The translations under genes and the position numbers were made by a program. Positions 50,258-59,342 of a DNA stretch of 64,000 nucleotides are shown here, piece by piece. This stretch comes from an uncultured Oscillospiraceae bacterium. Its GTDB lineage: Bacteria; Bacillota; Clostridia; Oscillospirales; Ruminococcaceae. The notes beneath the pieces are model-generated. The model worked only from the letters and a program-made list of their open reading frames with translations. It was not told the origin of the DNA and searched no databases. Location: contig UQDG01000003.1 of assembly GCA_900539695.1 (NCBI GenBank), positions 1-64,000 of the forward strand. The letters run 5' to 3'. How positions within the stretch are numbered: position 1 is the stretch's first letter; every line of letters starts with the position of its first letter.

Positions 50258-50427
50258 CGAATACACCTCGTTTGCAATGATCTTTTATTTTACCTGATTC
50301 TACCACACGGCAGGGGCAATTACAATGTGTCTGCGAAAGTCCCCTGCCGCCTTGCAGGATTTGGGCGTATCCTCTATAATAAATATTGGATGTGAGACAT
50401 AATGCTTATCATAAGCGAGGTTTTACT

Positions 50428-51099
50428 TTGAAATATAACACGATCATCAGCGGTCAGTTTGTGAGCAGGCCCAACCGCTTCATTGCGCAGGTGCAAGTAG
50501 ACGGTGCGATGCAGACCGTCCACGTAAAAAACACCGGGCGCTGCAAAGAATTGCTGCTGCCCGGTGCGGATGTGCGGCTGGAAGTTTGCGATAACCCGAA
50601 CCGCAAAACCAAATATGATCTGGTGGCAGTGTACAAGCCCAGCCTGGGGTGGGTCAACATCGACAGCCAGGCCCCCAACAAGGTGGTGCAGGAGTGGCTG
50701 CAAACGGAAGGGTATGACCTGGTGCGGCCGGAGTATACCTACGGCGGCTCCCGCATTGACTTCTACATGGAAAAAGGCGAAGAAAAGTACCTGCTGGAAG
50801 TGAAAGGCTGTACGCTGGAAGTGGACGGCATCGGCTATTTCCCGGATGCCCCTACCCTACGCGGCGTCAAGCACCTGCACGAGTTGGCAAAGGCGGCGCA
50901 GCAGGGTTACCACTGTGCGATAGGATTTGTCATCCAGATGGAAGGCGTGGCCGAAGTACGTCCCAACACCGCGACCCACCCGCAATTTGCCGAAGCACTG
51001 GCACAAGCCCGGACGGCTGGGGTCAAGGTGCTGTTTCTGCTGTGCCGCGTGGAACCGGACGGATTGGCCATCACGCAGGCACGGGAATGGAAAAACTGA
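50428..51099 (+). CDS. sfsA: SfsA family DNA/RNA nuclease-like protein
   Basis: SfsA proteins bind DNA and carry a nuclease-like fold; the name comes from sugar-fermentation stimulation in E. coli. The 223-residue protein begins at a TTG (50428), seven bases after GCGAGG, and starts KYNTIISGQFVSRPNRFIAQV. Motifs include HVKNTGRCKELLLPG, the KGCTLE and VDGIGYFPDAPTLRGVKHL core. The longer ATG reading has no matching extension. A TATAAT lies near 50373-50382. It is single and ends in a terminator shared with the histidine kinase gene. Confidence 0.92.
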   Translation: MKYNTIISGQFVSRPNRFIAQVQVDGAMQTVHVKNTGRCKELLLPGADVRLEVCDNPNRKTKYDLVAVYKPSLGWVNIDSQAPNKVVQEWLQTEGYDLVRPEYTYGGSRIDFYMEKGEEKYLLEVKGCTLEVDGIGYFPDAPTLRGVKHLHELAKAAQQGYHCAIGFVIQMEGVAEVRPNTATHPQFAEALAQARTAGVKVLFLLCRVEPDGLAITQAREWKN

Positions 51100-51111
51100 A
51101 ATTTTACAGGC

Positions 51112-51141
51112 AAAGGCTCGCTTCGGCGGGCCTTTATCTTT
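51112..51141 (+). terminator. sfsA terminator
   Basis: A 10-bp stem (aaaggctcgc / gcgggccttt, TTCG loop) followed by a T-rich run lies directly after sfsA and abuts the histidine kinase stop. Confidence 0.85.
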
Positions 51142-52505
51142 TATTGCATGGGCAGGCAAAGCTGCACCTGCGCCCCGGTGCCGGTGTTGGCAAGCACCAG
51201 CTTGCCGCCGTAGGCCTGGGCGACGCTGCGGGCCAGGTACAGCCCCAATCCCTGGTGGCCGTTGCCAGGGCGGGCGGCGTCAGTGTAGAGGAACTGCCCG
51301 GCCTTGTGCAGGGCTTCGGGCGTGAAGCCTGGGCCGGTATCGGTGACAGTGAAAACCAGCGTGTCCTCTGGCTTGCTGATGGTCAGCGTGACGGTGCCAC
51401 CGGCGGGAGTATAGCGCACGGCGTTGTCCAGCATGTTTTCAAGTGCACGGCTGAGTTCCGGGGCGGCGCAGAGAAACTGGCCCTGCCATTGCTCCTGCAA
51501 AACAAAGTGGAGCTTCGCCGGGCGGCAGAGGGCGTTGGCCGTATCCGCCAGCGCGGCAACAAAGGCATGGCTGTCAGTATGCTGGCGGGCGGCGGGCACC
51601 GTGCCCACACTGCGCAGGGCGGCAAGGTACTGCTGGGCGCGGTCCCCTGCCCGCAGGATGGCGTCCAGTTCGGGAGCGGTGGTGTCGGCGCTTTCGGCCA
51701 GTAGTTCAGCGTTGCCCTGGATGATGGTGAGCGGCGTTTTTAAATCGTGCGCCAGTGCGGCCACCTGCTCGGTGCGCTGCTGCTCCAGCTGCCACTGGCG
51801 CTGCAGGCTGTCGGTAAGCTGCTGGCCCATAGTCTGCAGGGCTTGCAGCGTGGCAGAAAATTCCCGGATGCGCGCGTGGTCTACGTCAACAGCTTCGGGG
51901 TGCTGGGCGGCGATTTGGCGCGTCGCCTCGTCGATGCGGGAGGTCTCTGCCGTAAAGGTACGCACGGTACGGTGGGTGGTTACGGCCAGCCACGCCAACA
52001 TCAAAACGACCAGCAAGATAATGTAACAGGTTTGAAAATCCGGCAGGCGTTCCCGCAGGGCCGGGTCGGCATAGGGTACGGCGTAGTCGTACTGCAAAAG
52101 GCAGGTGGCGCCGTCAGCCATGGTGACGATGTACTGATACTGCATCATCCCCAGGTTGCCGCTGCCGCCGTGCAGGTCGTTGAGCGCAGTTTTCAGCTGG
52201 TGGGCGCTCATATTGGTGGTGGTTACGCGCTCTGCATCTGTGTTGGCATCACAGACGACGGCATAGCGGCAAAGAGAACTGATTGCGGATGGGTCAAAGG
52301 TATCTGCCGTCATGGAAGCGACCGTTTCACGCGCCTCGGCACAGGCTTGTGCCAAGGCTGTGGCAGACAGCAGAAAGCCGTTATCGATCAGCTGCATAAA
52401 AATGCCCCACCAAAGGACCAGAATCAGTGCGCATCCCCCGCCGCACAGGCAGAGGTAGCGCAGCAGCACGCTGCGCAAAGAAGTCAGGCGTCGGCGGTGT
52501 TCCAT
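51141..52505 (-). CDS. Sensor histidine kinase
   Basis: This 454-residue membrane kinase has two transmembrane helices (about residues 18-38 and 160-180) flanking a 120-residue extracellular sensing domain. A HisKA domain carries the phospho-acceptor His in AHDLKTPLT near residue 251, and a C-terminal HATPase domain holds the N, G1 and G2 boxes (ENMLDNAVRYT, DTGPGFTPEAL, HQGLGLYLAR). The start is the ATG at 52505, which overlaps the response-regulator stop by 22 bp. It is the partner of the OmpR-type regulator. The signal is unknown. Confidence 0.9.
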   Translation of the reverse strand: MEHRRRLTSLRSVLLRYLCLCGGGCALILVLWWGIFMQLIDNGFLLSATALAQACAEARETVASMTADTFDPSAISSLCRYAVVCDANTDAERVTTTNMSAHQLKTALNDLHGGSGNLGMMQYQYIVTMADGATCLLQYDYAVPYADPALRERLPDFQTCYIILLVVLMLAWLAVTTHRTVRTFTAETSRIDEATRQIAAQHPEAVDVDHARIREFSATLQALQTMGQQLTDSLQRQWQLEQQRTEQVAALAHDLKTPLTIIQGNAELLAESADTTAPELDAILRAGDRAQQYLAALRSVGTVPAARQHTDSHAFVAALADTANALCRPAKLHFVLQEQWQGQFLCAAPELSRALENMLDNAVRYTPAGGTVTLTISKPEDTLVFTVTDTGPGFTPEALHKAGQFLYTDAARPGNGHQGLGLYLARSVAQAYGGKLVLANTGTGAQVQLCLPMQ

Positions 52506-53167
52506 AAATATCCAACTCCCCATACGGTTTTCAGCACGGTTTCCGGGCTGGCCAGCCCGGCGGTGCGCAGCTTGGCGCGGATGTTTTTGATGTGCTGGGT
52601 AATGGCGGTGTCATCGGCCGTGCCATCGTAGCCGAACACAGCCTCGTAGATCTGCTCTTTGCCAAATGTCTGCCCGGCGTGCAGGGCAAGAAACTCGCAG
52701 ATGGCATACTCGGACTTGGTGAACGGCAGCTGCGTGCCGCCCACGGCGGCAGATTTTGCGGCCAGATCAAAGCAGACGCCGCCGCGCACCAGCCGATGCT
52801 GCGGGGCACGGTTTTGCCGCCGCAGGTGGGCATTGACACGGGCGCGCAGTTCGGCAATGCGGAACGGCTTGCTTAAGTAATCGTCTGCCCCAATGCCAAG
52901 GCCGGTCAGCACCGACGGCTCATCGGTGCGGGCTGTCAAAAATAAAATCGGCGCTTCGGTCAGGGTGCGGATGCGGCGGCAGGTGGCAAAGCCGTCCTCG
53001 CCGGGCATCATGACGTCCAGCAGAATGCAGTCTGCCCAGCGGCAGAGCGAGCTGGTGACATCGGCACCCGTGCAGCGGGTCTCAACCGTATGGCCGTCCC
53101 GCTCAAGTGCTGTTTTCAATAAGGTACACAGGTCGCGGTCATCATCGACCGCCAGAATGTTGGCCAT
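52484..53167 (-). CDS. OmpR/PhoB-type response regulator
   Basis: The 227-residue regulator has an N-terminal receiver domain with the phosphoacceptor Asp51 (ILLDVMMPGEDG), the acidic pocket VDDDRD and Lys in YLSKPFR. A C-terminal winged helix (TKSEYAICEFLALHAGQTFGKEQIY) follows. The final region (DDTAITQHIKNIRAKL) is the DNA-recognition helix. The ATG at 53167 follows TraX-like by 9 bp, and the kinase gene overlaps its end, so the three are one operon. Confidence 0.93.
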   Translation of the reverse strand: MANILAVDDDRDLCTLLKTALERDGHTVETRCTGADVTSSLCRWADCILLDVMMPGEDGFATCRRIRTLTEAPILFLTARTDEPSVLTGLGIGADDYLSKPFRIAELRARVNAHLRRQNRAPQHRLVRGGVCFDLAAKSAAVGGTQLPFTKSEYAICEFLALHAGQTFGKEQIYEAVFGYDGTADDTAITQHIKNIRAKLRTAGLASPETVLKTVWGVGYLWNTADA

Positions 53168-53176
53168 AAGAACCCC

Positions 53177-54040
53177 TCACTGTGTGAGCGTGTAGACAAG
53201 ACAGGATGCTGCGTACAAAAGGTAGATGTGCGCGGGATAAAACCAGTAAAACAGCAGTTTGTGCCCGCTGCCGCGCTGGCCGTTGTACAGCGCCATGGGC
53301 AGCACGGCAAAGACGCCGAACCACTCGTAATAAGTGGTGAACATCTGCGAAAAGGCGAAATCCGGCGTGCCGCGCAGCTGCAAATAGACCATGCCAAACT
53401 CAAAACAAAATGTTACAGCCGCCCAGACCACAAGGCGCAGCCGCTTGTGAAAATACAGCGCATACAGCACAATGCCGCCCAGCAGGTAGGACAAGCCGCC
53501 ATCGGTGATGGATGTCCACAAAGGCAGCGGCGCGGTGATGACCCACGCCAACACGGCAGAGCCAATCGGTGCGTCCTGAATTTTGGGAAAAAGCGTCAGT
53601 AGCGCTACGATGCAAAACGGCCAGAGGATCGGCGCGGCAGCAGCCAGTACGCCCCGTACAAATCGGCGCTGCCGCAGCCAGTCAATGCCCTGCCATATGA
53701 TGCAGAGGATGACGAAATTCTGCATGATAGCGTTCAGCGGGTAAAAGCCGTCGCCGCGACGCAGCACACCGGCGTACATCATAAAAAATTCGACCGTGCC
53801 CATCGCCGTGGCAATGGCCCAGATGCGCAGGAAATATCGTTTGCGGTCATGCGTGTGGCCGAACCCCTCCACCGTGCAGAACAAAAACAGCGGTGCGGAT
53901 AGCCGTGCCAACATGCTGAACCATTCCGGTACAAGGCCGGTGAACTCGAAAAAATAATGGATGTGGTCAAGCACCATCAGCACCAGGGCGATGGTCTTGA
54001 GCGCGGTGCCGGACAGCCCGGCGCGTTTTGCGGTAAGCAT
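53177..54040 (-). CDS. TraX-like integral membrane acyltransferase family protein
   Basis: This 287-residue protein with about nine transmembrane helices matches the TraX family, named from F-plasmid pilin acetylation but widely distributed in Firmicutes. The LVLMVLDHIHYFFEF start and RLSAPLFLFCTVEGF, LNAIMQNFVILCI and FYWFYPAHIYLLY segments are typical, including a conserved DHIH. It leads the operon with a response regulator and kinase. It may modify a surface molecule under two-component control; that is inference. No pilin or conjugation gene is present. Confidence 0.82.
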   Translation of the reverse strand: MLTAKRAGLSGTALKTIALVLMVLDHIHYFFEFTGLVPEWFSMLARLSAPLFLFCTVEGFGHTHDRKRYFLRIWAIATAMGTVEFFMMYAGVLRRGDGFYPLNAIMQNFVILCIIWQGIDWLRQRRFVRGVLAAAAPILWPFCIVALLTLFPKIQDAPIGSAVLAWVITAPLPLWTSITDGGLSYLLGGIVLYALYFHKRLRLVVWAAVTFCFEFGMVYLQLRGTPDFAFSQMFTTYYEWFGVFAVLPMALYNGQRGSGHKLLFYWFYPAHIYLLYAASCLVYTLTQ

Positions 54041-54120
54041 ACTAAGAAAACCCCTTTCACGTTTTACTGCAAACAGTGTAACAGGGGTTTATGTAGAGAT
54101 TCTAAGTTTTACATAAAAAA

Positions 54121-54858
54121 TCAGGCAAAAGTGATGCTGGCCTCAAAGGCGGACTTGCCCTCGCGCTCGCCGTTGAAATAATACTGCTTTTCGCCGGTCC
54201 GGGCACGGCTCAGGGTAAAGGATTCACCCCGCGGGACCTCGCGGTGGTAGAAGAGCAGCAGATCCTGCACGGTGCCCTGCTCCCACACGGACCAGGGCAG
54301 CGCGTCGCACAGAATATCGGCATAGCGCGTATTATTGAGATGGCCGTTCATATCGCAGCGAGAATAGCTGGCGACCGGCTCCCCTGCCAGTTCGCAGGCT
54401 TCGGGCGCGGCCTTGGTCATCTTCATCGGCAGTGCAAAGGGCACATCCTCGGCCCAATGGTCGGCAAACTGCTCAGGGTGTTTGCGCAGAATGATGCGCT
54501 TGTCAATGTCGATGAGCACCCAGCGACTGTCAATAACGGCGACCTCGGCCCCGTCGGCATCGTAAAAATGGGTGATGCGCTTATTGACGGCGCGCTTGCA
54601 GCACTCCGGCTGGGTGACAAGGGTCAGTTCTTCGTCCACGCGGGGTGTGCGGTCAATATGCAAAGCCAGTTTGGCCAACACAAAGGCCGTGCGGGTGGCG
54701 GTGTAGACTTCATCGGTCAGCCCGGCGGCTTCGGCGTGGGTGGTGGCGATCTGCTGGGCATAGCGCAGCAACGCACCGGGCTTTACATTGCCGAGATGGT
54801 CGCCATCGTGGCGGTAGACGGTGAATTTTTGCGTGTAGGTTTTGGGTGCAGCGGACAT
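54121..54858 (-). CDS. Acyl-ACP thioesterase (FatA/FatB family)
   Basis: The 245-residue enzyme releases fatty acids from acyl carrier protein. It is a tandem double-hotdog protein: the first half (YTQKFTVYRHDGDHLGNVKPGALLRYAQQIATTHAEAAG) and the second (RCDMNGHLNNTRYADILCDALPW), which carries the Asn and His of the active site (NGHLNNTRY). A Cys or Glu partner is likely in the following segment. The ATG follows AAGGAGAGC. A promoter (TTGCTT-17-TATACT) lies at 54903-54931. It is a single gene, upstream of the TraX operon. Confidence 0.88.
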   Translation of the reverse strand: MSAAPKTYTQKFTVYRHDGDHLGNVKPGALLRYAQQIATTHAEAAGLTDEVYTATRTAFVLAKLALHIDRTPRVDEELTLVTQPECCKRAVNKRITHFYDADGAEVAVIDSRWVLIDIDKRIILRKHPEQFADHWAEDVPFALPMKMTKAAPEACELAGEPVASYSRCDMNGHLNNTRYADILCDALPWSVWEQGTVQDLLLFYHREVPRGESFTLSRARTGEKQYYFNGEREGKSAFEASITFA

Positions 54859-54902
54859 AGGGTGCTCTCCTTATGGTCAATAGCAAAGTCAACTTATCCA
54901 AC

Positions 54903-54931
54903 AGTATAGCACGAAAATGCACAAAAAGCAA
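54903..54931 (-). promoter_or_regulatory. Promoter of the acyl-ACP thioesterase gene
   Basis: On the minus strand TTGCTT (54926-54931), 17 bp and TATACT (54903-54908) precede the gene by about 45 bp. The -35 overlaps the potABCD terminator. Confidence 0.7.
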
Positions 54932-54960
54932 AACGCCCTGCCAAAAAGGCAGAGCGCTTT
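54931..54960 (-). terminator. potABCD terminator
   Basis: On the minus strand aaagcgctctgcc and ggcagggcgtttt form a 13-bp stem with a TTTTT loop and a T-rich tail, 7 bp after the potD stop. Confidence 0.85.
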
Positions 54961-54966
54961 GTAAAA

Positions 54967-56208
54967 TCAGTAGTTATCGCGGGACTTTTTGCGCAGCTTG
55001 CGCCAAATGTTGAAGGCCGAGATAGCGATAGCCACCAGCAGCATGACAACGACCATCCAGCCGTTGCCGCCCTCCTCATAGCTCTTCATCTCGCTCCACT
55101 GGGCGTCCATGGCAGCGTTGATGTCATCCGGCAGGGTGTTGAAAACCTCGGCTTTGTCCAGCACTTCCTGGCTGGGATAGGCAATCTCGCTGTACTTGAG
55201 ATCATCGTCCAGTTCCTCCCACACGGCGGTCAGCGGGGTGGAATAGCCGATGAAATCGCAGTTGGCCAGGCCGACAGAGGTCTCGCACAGGTAGTTGATG
55301 AACATCTCGGCAGCCTCTTTATGCTTGGCGTTGGCCGGGACACACATGCTATCGATGAAGAAGTTGACGCCTTCCTCCGGGTGGACAAAGGCAAGGTCGG
55401 GATTCTCGTCGATCATCGTGATGGCATCGCCTGCGTAGTACGGGGCCATGGCGGCTTCGCCGCCCTCCATCTTGTCAAAGACTTCATCCATGACGTAAGC
55501 CTGCACGATGTTCTTCTGCTCTTTCAGCTTTTCGGTGATGGCGGTAATCTCGTCCACAGACTGCGGGTTCATCGACAGGCCGGCTACCTTGGCGGCGATG
55601 GCATAAGCATCGCGGGAATTGTTGAACATCAGCACATTGTTGGTGTACTCCACATCCCACATGTCGGCCCATTTCGTGGGAGGTTCTTCGACCATCGTCG
55701 TGTTGTAGATAAGACCCGTGGTGCCCCACATGTAAGGCACGCTGTACTTGTTGCCGGGGTCAAAGCTGCGGTCGAGATAGGTTTCGCCCACGCCGGCAAT
55801 GTTGGGGATGTTATCCATATCCAACTCGGCCAGCATGCCCTCGTTGATCATCTTACCTACCATGTAGTCCGACGGGAAGATGACATCGTAGGACACGCCG
55901 CCGGATTTCAGCTTGGCGTACAGGCTCTCGTTGGAATCGTAGGTGGTGTAGTTGACCTTGATGCCGGTGAGATCCTCAAAAGCAGAGACGACATTCACGC
56001 TGTCGTCGGAGCCATCGGAGATGTATAGGCCGTTATTGTAGACATTCAGGGTGATGTGGTCGTTGGCAAAACGGGTCCAGTCGTAGTCGCCGGAGACGGA
56101 GATGTCCTCGTTGACTTCGATCTCGTCAGCAGCCAGCGCAGGTGCGGCGGTAAAAACAGCCAGCATCAGGGCAGCGGAAACTGCTGCAGCAAACTTTTTC
56201 AGTTTCAT
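54967..56208 (-). CDS. potD: PotD-like spermidine/putrescine-binding protein with C-terminal membrane anchor
   Basis: This 413-residue extracellular substrate-binding protein of a polyamine ABC transporter has a signal peptide ending at ALAADE, with no lipobox Cys. The polyamine-binding core begins HITLNVYNNGLYISDG, and the ligand-side WGTTGLIYN and GDAITMIDE segments resemble PotD. Unusually, the last 35 residues form a transmembrane helix (WMVVVMLLVAIAISAFNIW) followed by a basic tail, tethering the C-terminus in the membrane. Start and length otherwise match the family. It is last in potA-B-C-D order. Polyamine specificity is inferred. Confidence 0.88.
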   Translation of the reverse strand: MKLKKFAAAVSAALMLAVFTAAPALAADEIEVNEDISVSGDYDWTRFANDHITLNVYNNGLYISDGSDDSVNVVSAFEDLTGIKVNYTTYDSNESLYAKLKSGGVSYDVIFPSDYMVGKMINEGMLAELDMDNIPNIAGVGETYLDRSFDPGNKYSVPYMWGTTGLIYNTTMVEEPPTKWADMWDVEYTNNVLMFNNSRDAYAIAAKVAGLSMNPQSVDEITAITEKLKEQKNIVQAYVMDEVFDKMEGGEAAMAPYYAGDAITMIDENPDLAFVHPEEGVNFFIDSMCVPANAKHKEAAEMFINYLCETSVGLANCDFIGYSTPLTAVWEELDDDLKYSEIAYPSQEVLDKAEVFNTLPDDINAAMDAQWSEMKSYEEGGNGWMVVVMLLVAIAISAFNIWRKLRKKSRDNY

Positions 56209-56210
56209 CT

Positions 56211-57062
56211 TCAGCGCCCCCCTTCGTCCTGCATCGCCTTGCGGATGGCGTTCTGGTTGCGGCGGTATGCGCGGGAATCCATCGCGTTGGAGATGAGGAT
56301 AATGGCCAGAATGACGCAGAAGATGATTGCAGACAAGGCGTTGATCTCGGGGCTGACCTTTTTGCGGGTCATCGAGTAGATTGCGATGGGCAATGTCTGC
56401 ATCGTGCCGGAGTTGAAGTAGGAAATCATGAAGTCATCAATGGAGTAGGTCAGGCAAATTAGGAATGCCGACAGGATGGCCGGGGACAGCTGCGGCATGA
56501 TGACCTTGAAGAAGGCCTGCCGCGGTGTGCAGCCCAGATCCATCGCTGCGTTGTACAGGCTGGGGTCCAGCTGGCGCAGCTTGGGGCCTACGTTGAAGAT
56601 GACATACGGAATATTAAAGGTAATATGGGCAATCAACAGCGTGAACCAGCCGAAGATGCCGCTCTCGCCGCCGATGCCGAAATTCTGCGCCATGACGAAG
56701 AGCAGCATCAGCGAAACGCCGGTAATGATCTCGGGGTTGACGACAGGCACATAGCTGATGTTGTTGATGATGAGCTGGCTTTTGCGGGACATCGAGTTGA
56801 TGCCGATGGTAGCCAGTGTACCCAGTACGGTAGCTACCACGCTGGATACCAGCGCCAGCACCAGGCTGAGGCCCAGCGCCGAGAGGATCATTTCGTTGTG
56901 GAACAGGCTCTTGTACCAGCCCAGGGTAAAGCCGGTGAAGTTGGAACGGGACTTGCTCTCGTTAAAGCTAAAGGCAATCATGACCGCGATGGGCAGGTAC
57001 ATGAAGCAGAACACCAGGATGATATAGGTGCGCTGCAAGAGAACAGATTGCTTTTTGTTCAT
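56211..57062 (-). CDS. potC: PotC-like polyamine ABC transporter permease
   Basis: The 283-residue permease has six transmembrane segments and the cytoplasmic EAA-type loop (YNAAMDLGCTPRQAFFKVIMPQLSPAI) that contacts the ATPase. The N-terminal block (YIILVFCFMYLPIAVMIAFSFNES) matches PotC. Its ATG lies 1 bp after potB's stop. It pairs with PotB to form the membrane channel. Confidence 0.93.
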   Translation of the reverse strand: MNKKQSVLLQRTYIILVFCFMYLPIAVMIAFSFNESKSRSNFTGFTLGWYKSLFHNEMILSALGLSLVLALVSSVVATVLGTLATIGINSMSRKSQLIINNISYVPVVNPEIITGVSLMLLFVMAQNFGIGGESGIFGWFTLLIAHITFNIPYVIFNVGPKLRQLDPSLYNAAMDLGCTPRQAFFKVIMPQLSPAILSAFLICLTYSIDDFMISYFNSGTMQTLPIAIYSMTRKKVSPEINALSAIIFCVILAIILISNAMDSRAYRRNQNAIRKAMQDEGGR

Positions 57063-57063
57063 C

Positions 57064-57885
57064 TTACATCACCCCTTCCATCTCGGACTCATCAAAGCTG
57101 GAGGTGAAGCTCATGCACAGCAGGACGATGACCATCAGCACCAGACTCATGGCAGAGCCAAGGTTCAGGTTGTAGGAATTGCCCAGGAACTGCAGCTCAA
57201 TCAAATCGCCGATCAGCAGGTTGGAGCCGCCGCCCAGCATACGGCTGATGATAAAGGTAGAGACCGCAGGCACGAACACCTGGGTGATGCCGGTGGCAAT
57301 GCCGGGGCCGGTCAAAGGAACCAGCACGCGGAACAAGATCTGCCAGACGTTGCAGCCCAGGTCCTGTGCAGCCTCGATGACCGAGTTGTCAATCTTCGTC
57401 ATGGCCGTGTAGATGGGCAGGATCATAAACGGCAGGTAGTTGTACACCATGCCCAGCACCACTGCGCCGGAGGTGTTGATCATGTTAAAGGGTCCGAGGC
57501 CGAACAGGCCAAAAAACTTGTTGATGAGGCCGTTCTTCTCCAGCAAAGTCATCCACGCATAGGTGCGCAGCAGAAAGTTCATCCACATGGGCAGCATGAC
57601 CAGCATGAGCATGATATGCTGCTTGTTGGCACGCAGGCGGGAGAGAAAATAGCCAACGGGAAACGCCATGACCAGGCAGATGGCCGTGGACACGGCAGCC
57701 AGAATCAAACTGCGCATGAAAACGCTGGAGTAGCGGCCAATCTGGGTCAGGTTATCCAGCGTGAACCGGCCATCTGCGTTGGTCAGTGCATACCAGATGA
57801 CGATGAACAGCGGAACAATGATGAAAGCGGCCATCCAGAGCAGATACGGCCCGGCCAGCCAGCGGGAGGTCTTGGATTTAAGCAT
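57064..57885 (-). CDS. potB: PotB-like polyamine ABC transporter permease
   Basis: The 273-residue permease has six transmembrane helices and the EAA loop (IEAAQDLGCNVWQILFRVLVPLTGPGI). The N-terminus (GPYLLWMAAFIIVPLFIVIWYALT) and PMWMNFLLRTYAWMTLL are typical of PotB. It is 3 bp from potA and 1 bp from potC, a tightly packed operon. Confidence 0.93.
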   Translation of the reverse strand: MLKSKTSRWLAGPYLLWMAAFIIVPLFIVIWYALTNADGRFTLDNLTQIGRYSSVFMRSLILAAVSTAICLVMAFPVGYFLSRLRANKQHIMLMLVMLPMWMNFLLRTYAWMTLLEKNGLINKFFGLFGLGPFNMINTSGAVVLGMVYNYLPFMILPIYTAMTKIDNSVIEAAQDLGCNVWQILFRVLVPLTGPGIATGITQVFVPAVSTFIISRMLGGGSNLLIGDLIELQFLGNSYNLNLGSAMSLVLMVIVLLCMSFTSSFDESEMEGVM

Positions 57886-57888
57886 CGC

Positions 57889-58935
57889 TTACACCTCCGA
57901 ACGCTTCATGATATGAATTTCGTCGGGGCCGATGTTCATGCCGATCAGTTCACCGGGCTGGCTTGCCTGGGTGGAATGAATCAGCCACTCATAGCCTTCC
58001 ACATCCACGTGCATTTCAAAATGTACGCCCTTGAAGATGACCTCGCGCACCAGGCCGGTCAGCATGCCGACAGACGGCGGCACGATCTGCACGTCCTCGG
58101 GACGGATGACGACCTGCACCGGCTCGTTGGGCTTGAAGCCGCGGTCCACACAGGTAAAGTCATGACCGCCGAAGTTGACGAAAAAGTCACGCAGCATCAC
58201 GCCGTCCACGATGTTGGAATCACCGATAAAGCGGGCGACAAAGGCGTTCTTGGGCTCGTTGTAAATATCCTGCGGCGAACCGATCTGCTGGATCTTGCCG
58301 CCGGACATGACCACGACTGTGTCCGACATGGTCAGGGCTTCTTCCTGGTCGTGGGTGACATAAACGAAGGTGATATTCATCTCGCGCTGCAGGCGCTTAA
58401 GCTCCAGCTGCATCTCTTTGCGCAGCTTCAGGTCCAGGGCACCCAGGGGCTCGTCGAGCAGCAGCACGCGAGGCTGGTTGACCAGGCTGCGGGCGATGGC
58501 CACACGCTGCTGCTGGCCGCCAGACAACTGATGGATGCTGCGCCGCTCAAAGCCTTTCAGACCGACGGTCTCCAGCATTTCCAGAACTTTCGGGCGGATC
58601 TCTTCCTCCGGTAACTTTTTCAGGCGCAGGCCGAACGCCACATTTTCAAAGACGTTCAGATGCGGGAAAAGCGCATACTTCTGGAACACCGTGTTGACCT
58701 GGCGCTTATAGGGTGGCAGGTCGGCGATGTCTTTGCCATCAAAAAAGACATTGCCGGATTTTGGGGTAATAAACCCGGCAATCACGCGCAGAGTGGTCGT
58801 TTTGCCGCAGCCGGAAGGGCCAAGGAAAGTAACGAACTCTTTGTCGTGAATGTCGAGGGAAAGCCCGTCCAGGACCTTCTGCCCGTCAAAATCAACAACA
58901 ATGTCTTTCAGCGATACGATGAGATTCTCATTCAT
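57889..58935 (-). CDS. potA: PotA-like polyamine ABC transporter ATPase
   Basis: This 348-residue ATPase has Walker [10 protein letters not shown], the signature [15 protein letters not shown], Walker [13 protein letters not shown] and a C-terminal TOBE-type regulatory domain (residues about 240-348). The start chosen is the ATG at 58935; the upstream in-frame codons run into the leader and do not match the family. It is first in the operon. A promoter lies at 59159-59186, giving a 215-nt leader. Confidence 0.95.
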   Translation of the reverse strand: MNENLIVSLKDIVVDFDGQKVLDGLSLDIHDKEFVTFLGPSGCGKTTTLRVIAGFITPKSGNVFFDGKDIADLPPYKRQVNTVFQKYALFPHLNVFENVAFGLRLKKLPEEEIRPKVLEMLETVGLKGFERRSIHQLSGGQQQRVAIARSLVNQPRVLLLDEPLGALDLKLRKEMQLELKRLQREMNITFVYVTHDQEEALTMSDTVVVMSGGKIQQIGSPQDIYNEPKNAFVARFIGDSNIVDGVMLRDFFVNFGGHDFTCVDRGFKPNEPVQVVIRPEDVQIVPPSVGMLTGLVREVIFKGVHFEMHVDVEGYEWLIHSTQASQPGELIGMNIGPDEIHIMKRSEV

Positions 58936-59150
58936 TATTATTGCATCCCCCTTTGCGGAATTTCCCGTTACAGCACTTTCTTTTCGCACCGTTTCTTCCT
59001 TAGGCCGGCACAAAGCGCTTAACGAGTCGGCGCCAATTATGCCGCCCCGCAAAGGTTTGTTACACGGTCCCGGTGGACAGGTCCGCTACAAGCAGCACAT
59101 ACAACGCCAATGTGTCAGGGCATAAATGATTTACCCTATAGATGCACACA
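58936..59150 (-). promoter_or_regulatory. Long leader of the potABCD operon
   Basis: About 215 nt separate the predicted start site from potA. It contains several GC-rich complementary segments (ctgtccaccggg, ggcgccga, ttgtgccggc) and a purine-rich end. I recognise no riboswitch, but the length and structure suggest cis-regulation. Confidence 0.4.
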
Positions 59151-59158
59151 CAAGATAC

Positions 59159-59186
59159 ATTATACGGCATGGAGAGTGTTTGTCAA
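59159..59186 (-). promoter_or_regulatory. potABCD promoter
   Basis: On the minus strand TTGACA (59181-59186), 16 bp and TATAAT (59159-59164) form a near-consensus promoter. Confidence 0.8.
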
Positions 59187-59283
59187 CTAAAACTTATAAT
59201 AAATCTGTAAAGAAATGTTCATGAATCATTAAAAAATGCGTAAATGGGGAGGATTACGGCAAAAGTGCGGTGTGGCACGGCGC

Positions 59284-59312
59284 TTGAGATGGAAAGGCAG
59301 ATATGCTATAAT
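59284..59312 (+). promoter_or_regulatory. pcp promoter
   Basis: TTGAGA (59284-59289), 17 bp and TATAAT (59307-59312) lie 30 bp before the pcp ATG. Confidence 0.75.
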
Positions 59313-59342
59313 GGCAAAAACTGCGAAAAGAGGCGCTCTGCC

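Noticed and set aside
57028..58614. Plus-strand 528-codon frame opposite potA/potB
   Set aside because: It spans two conserved minus-strand genes in antisense; His/Gln-rich composition is an artefact.
58936..59052. N-terminal extension of potA to a TTG at 59052
   Set aside because: It has no family similarity and lies in the operon leader.
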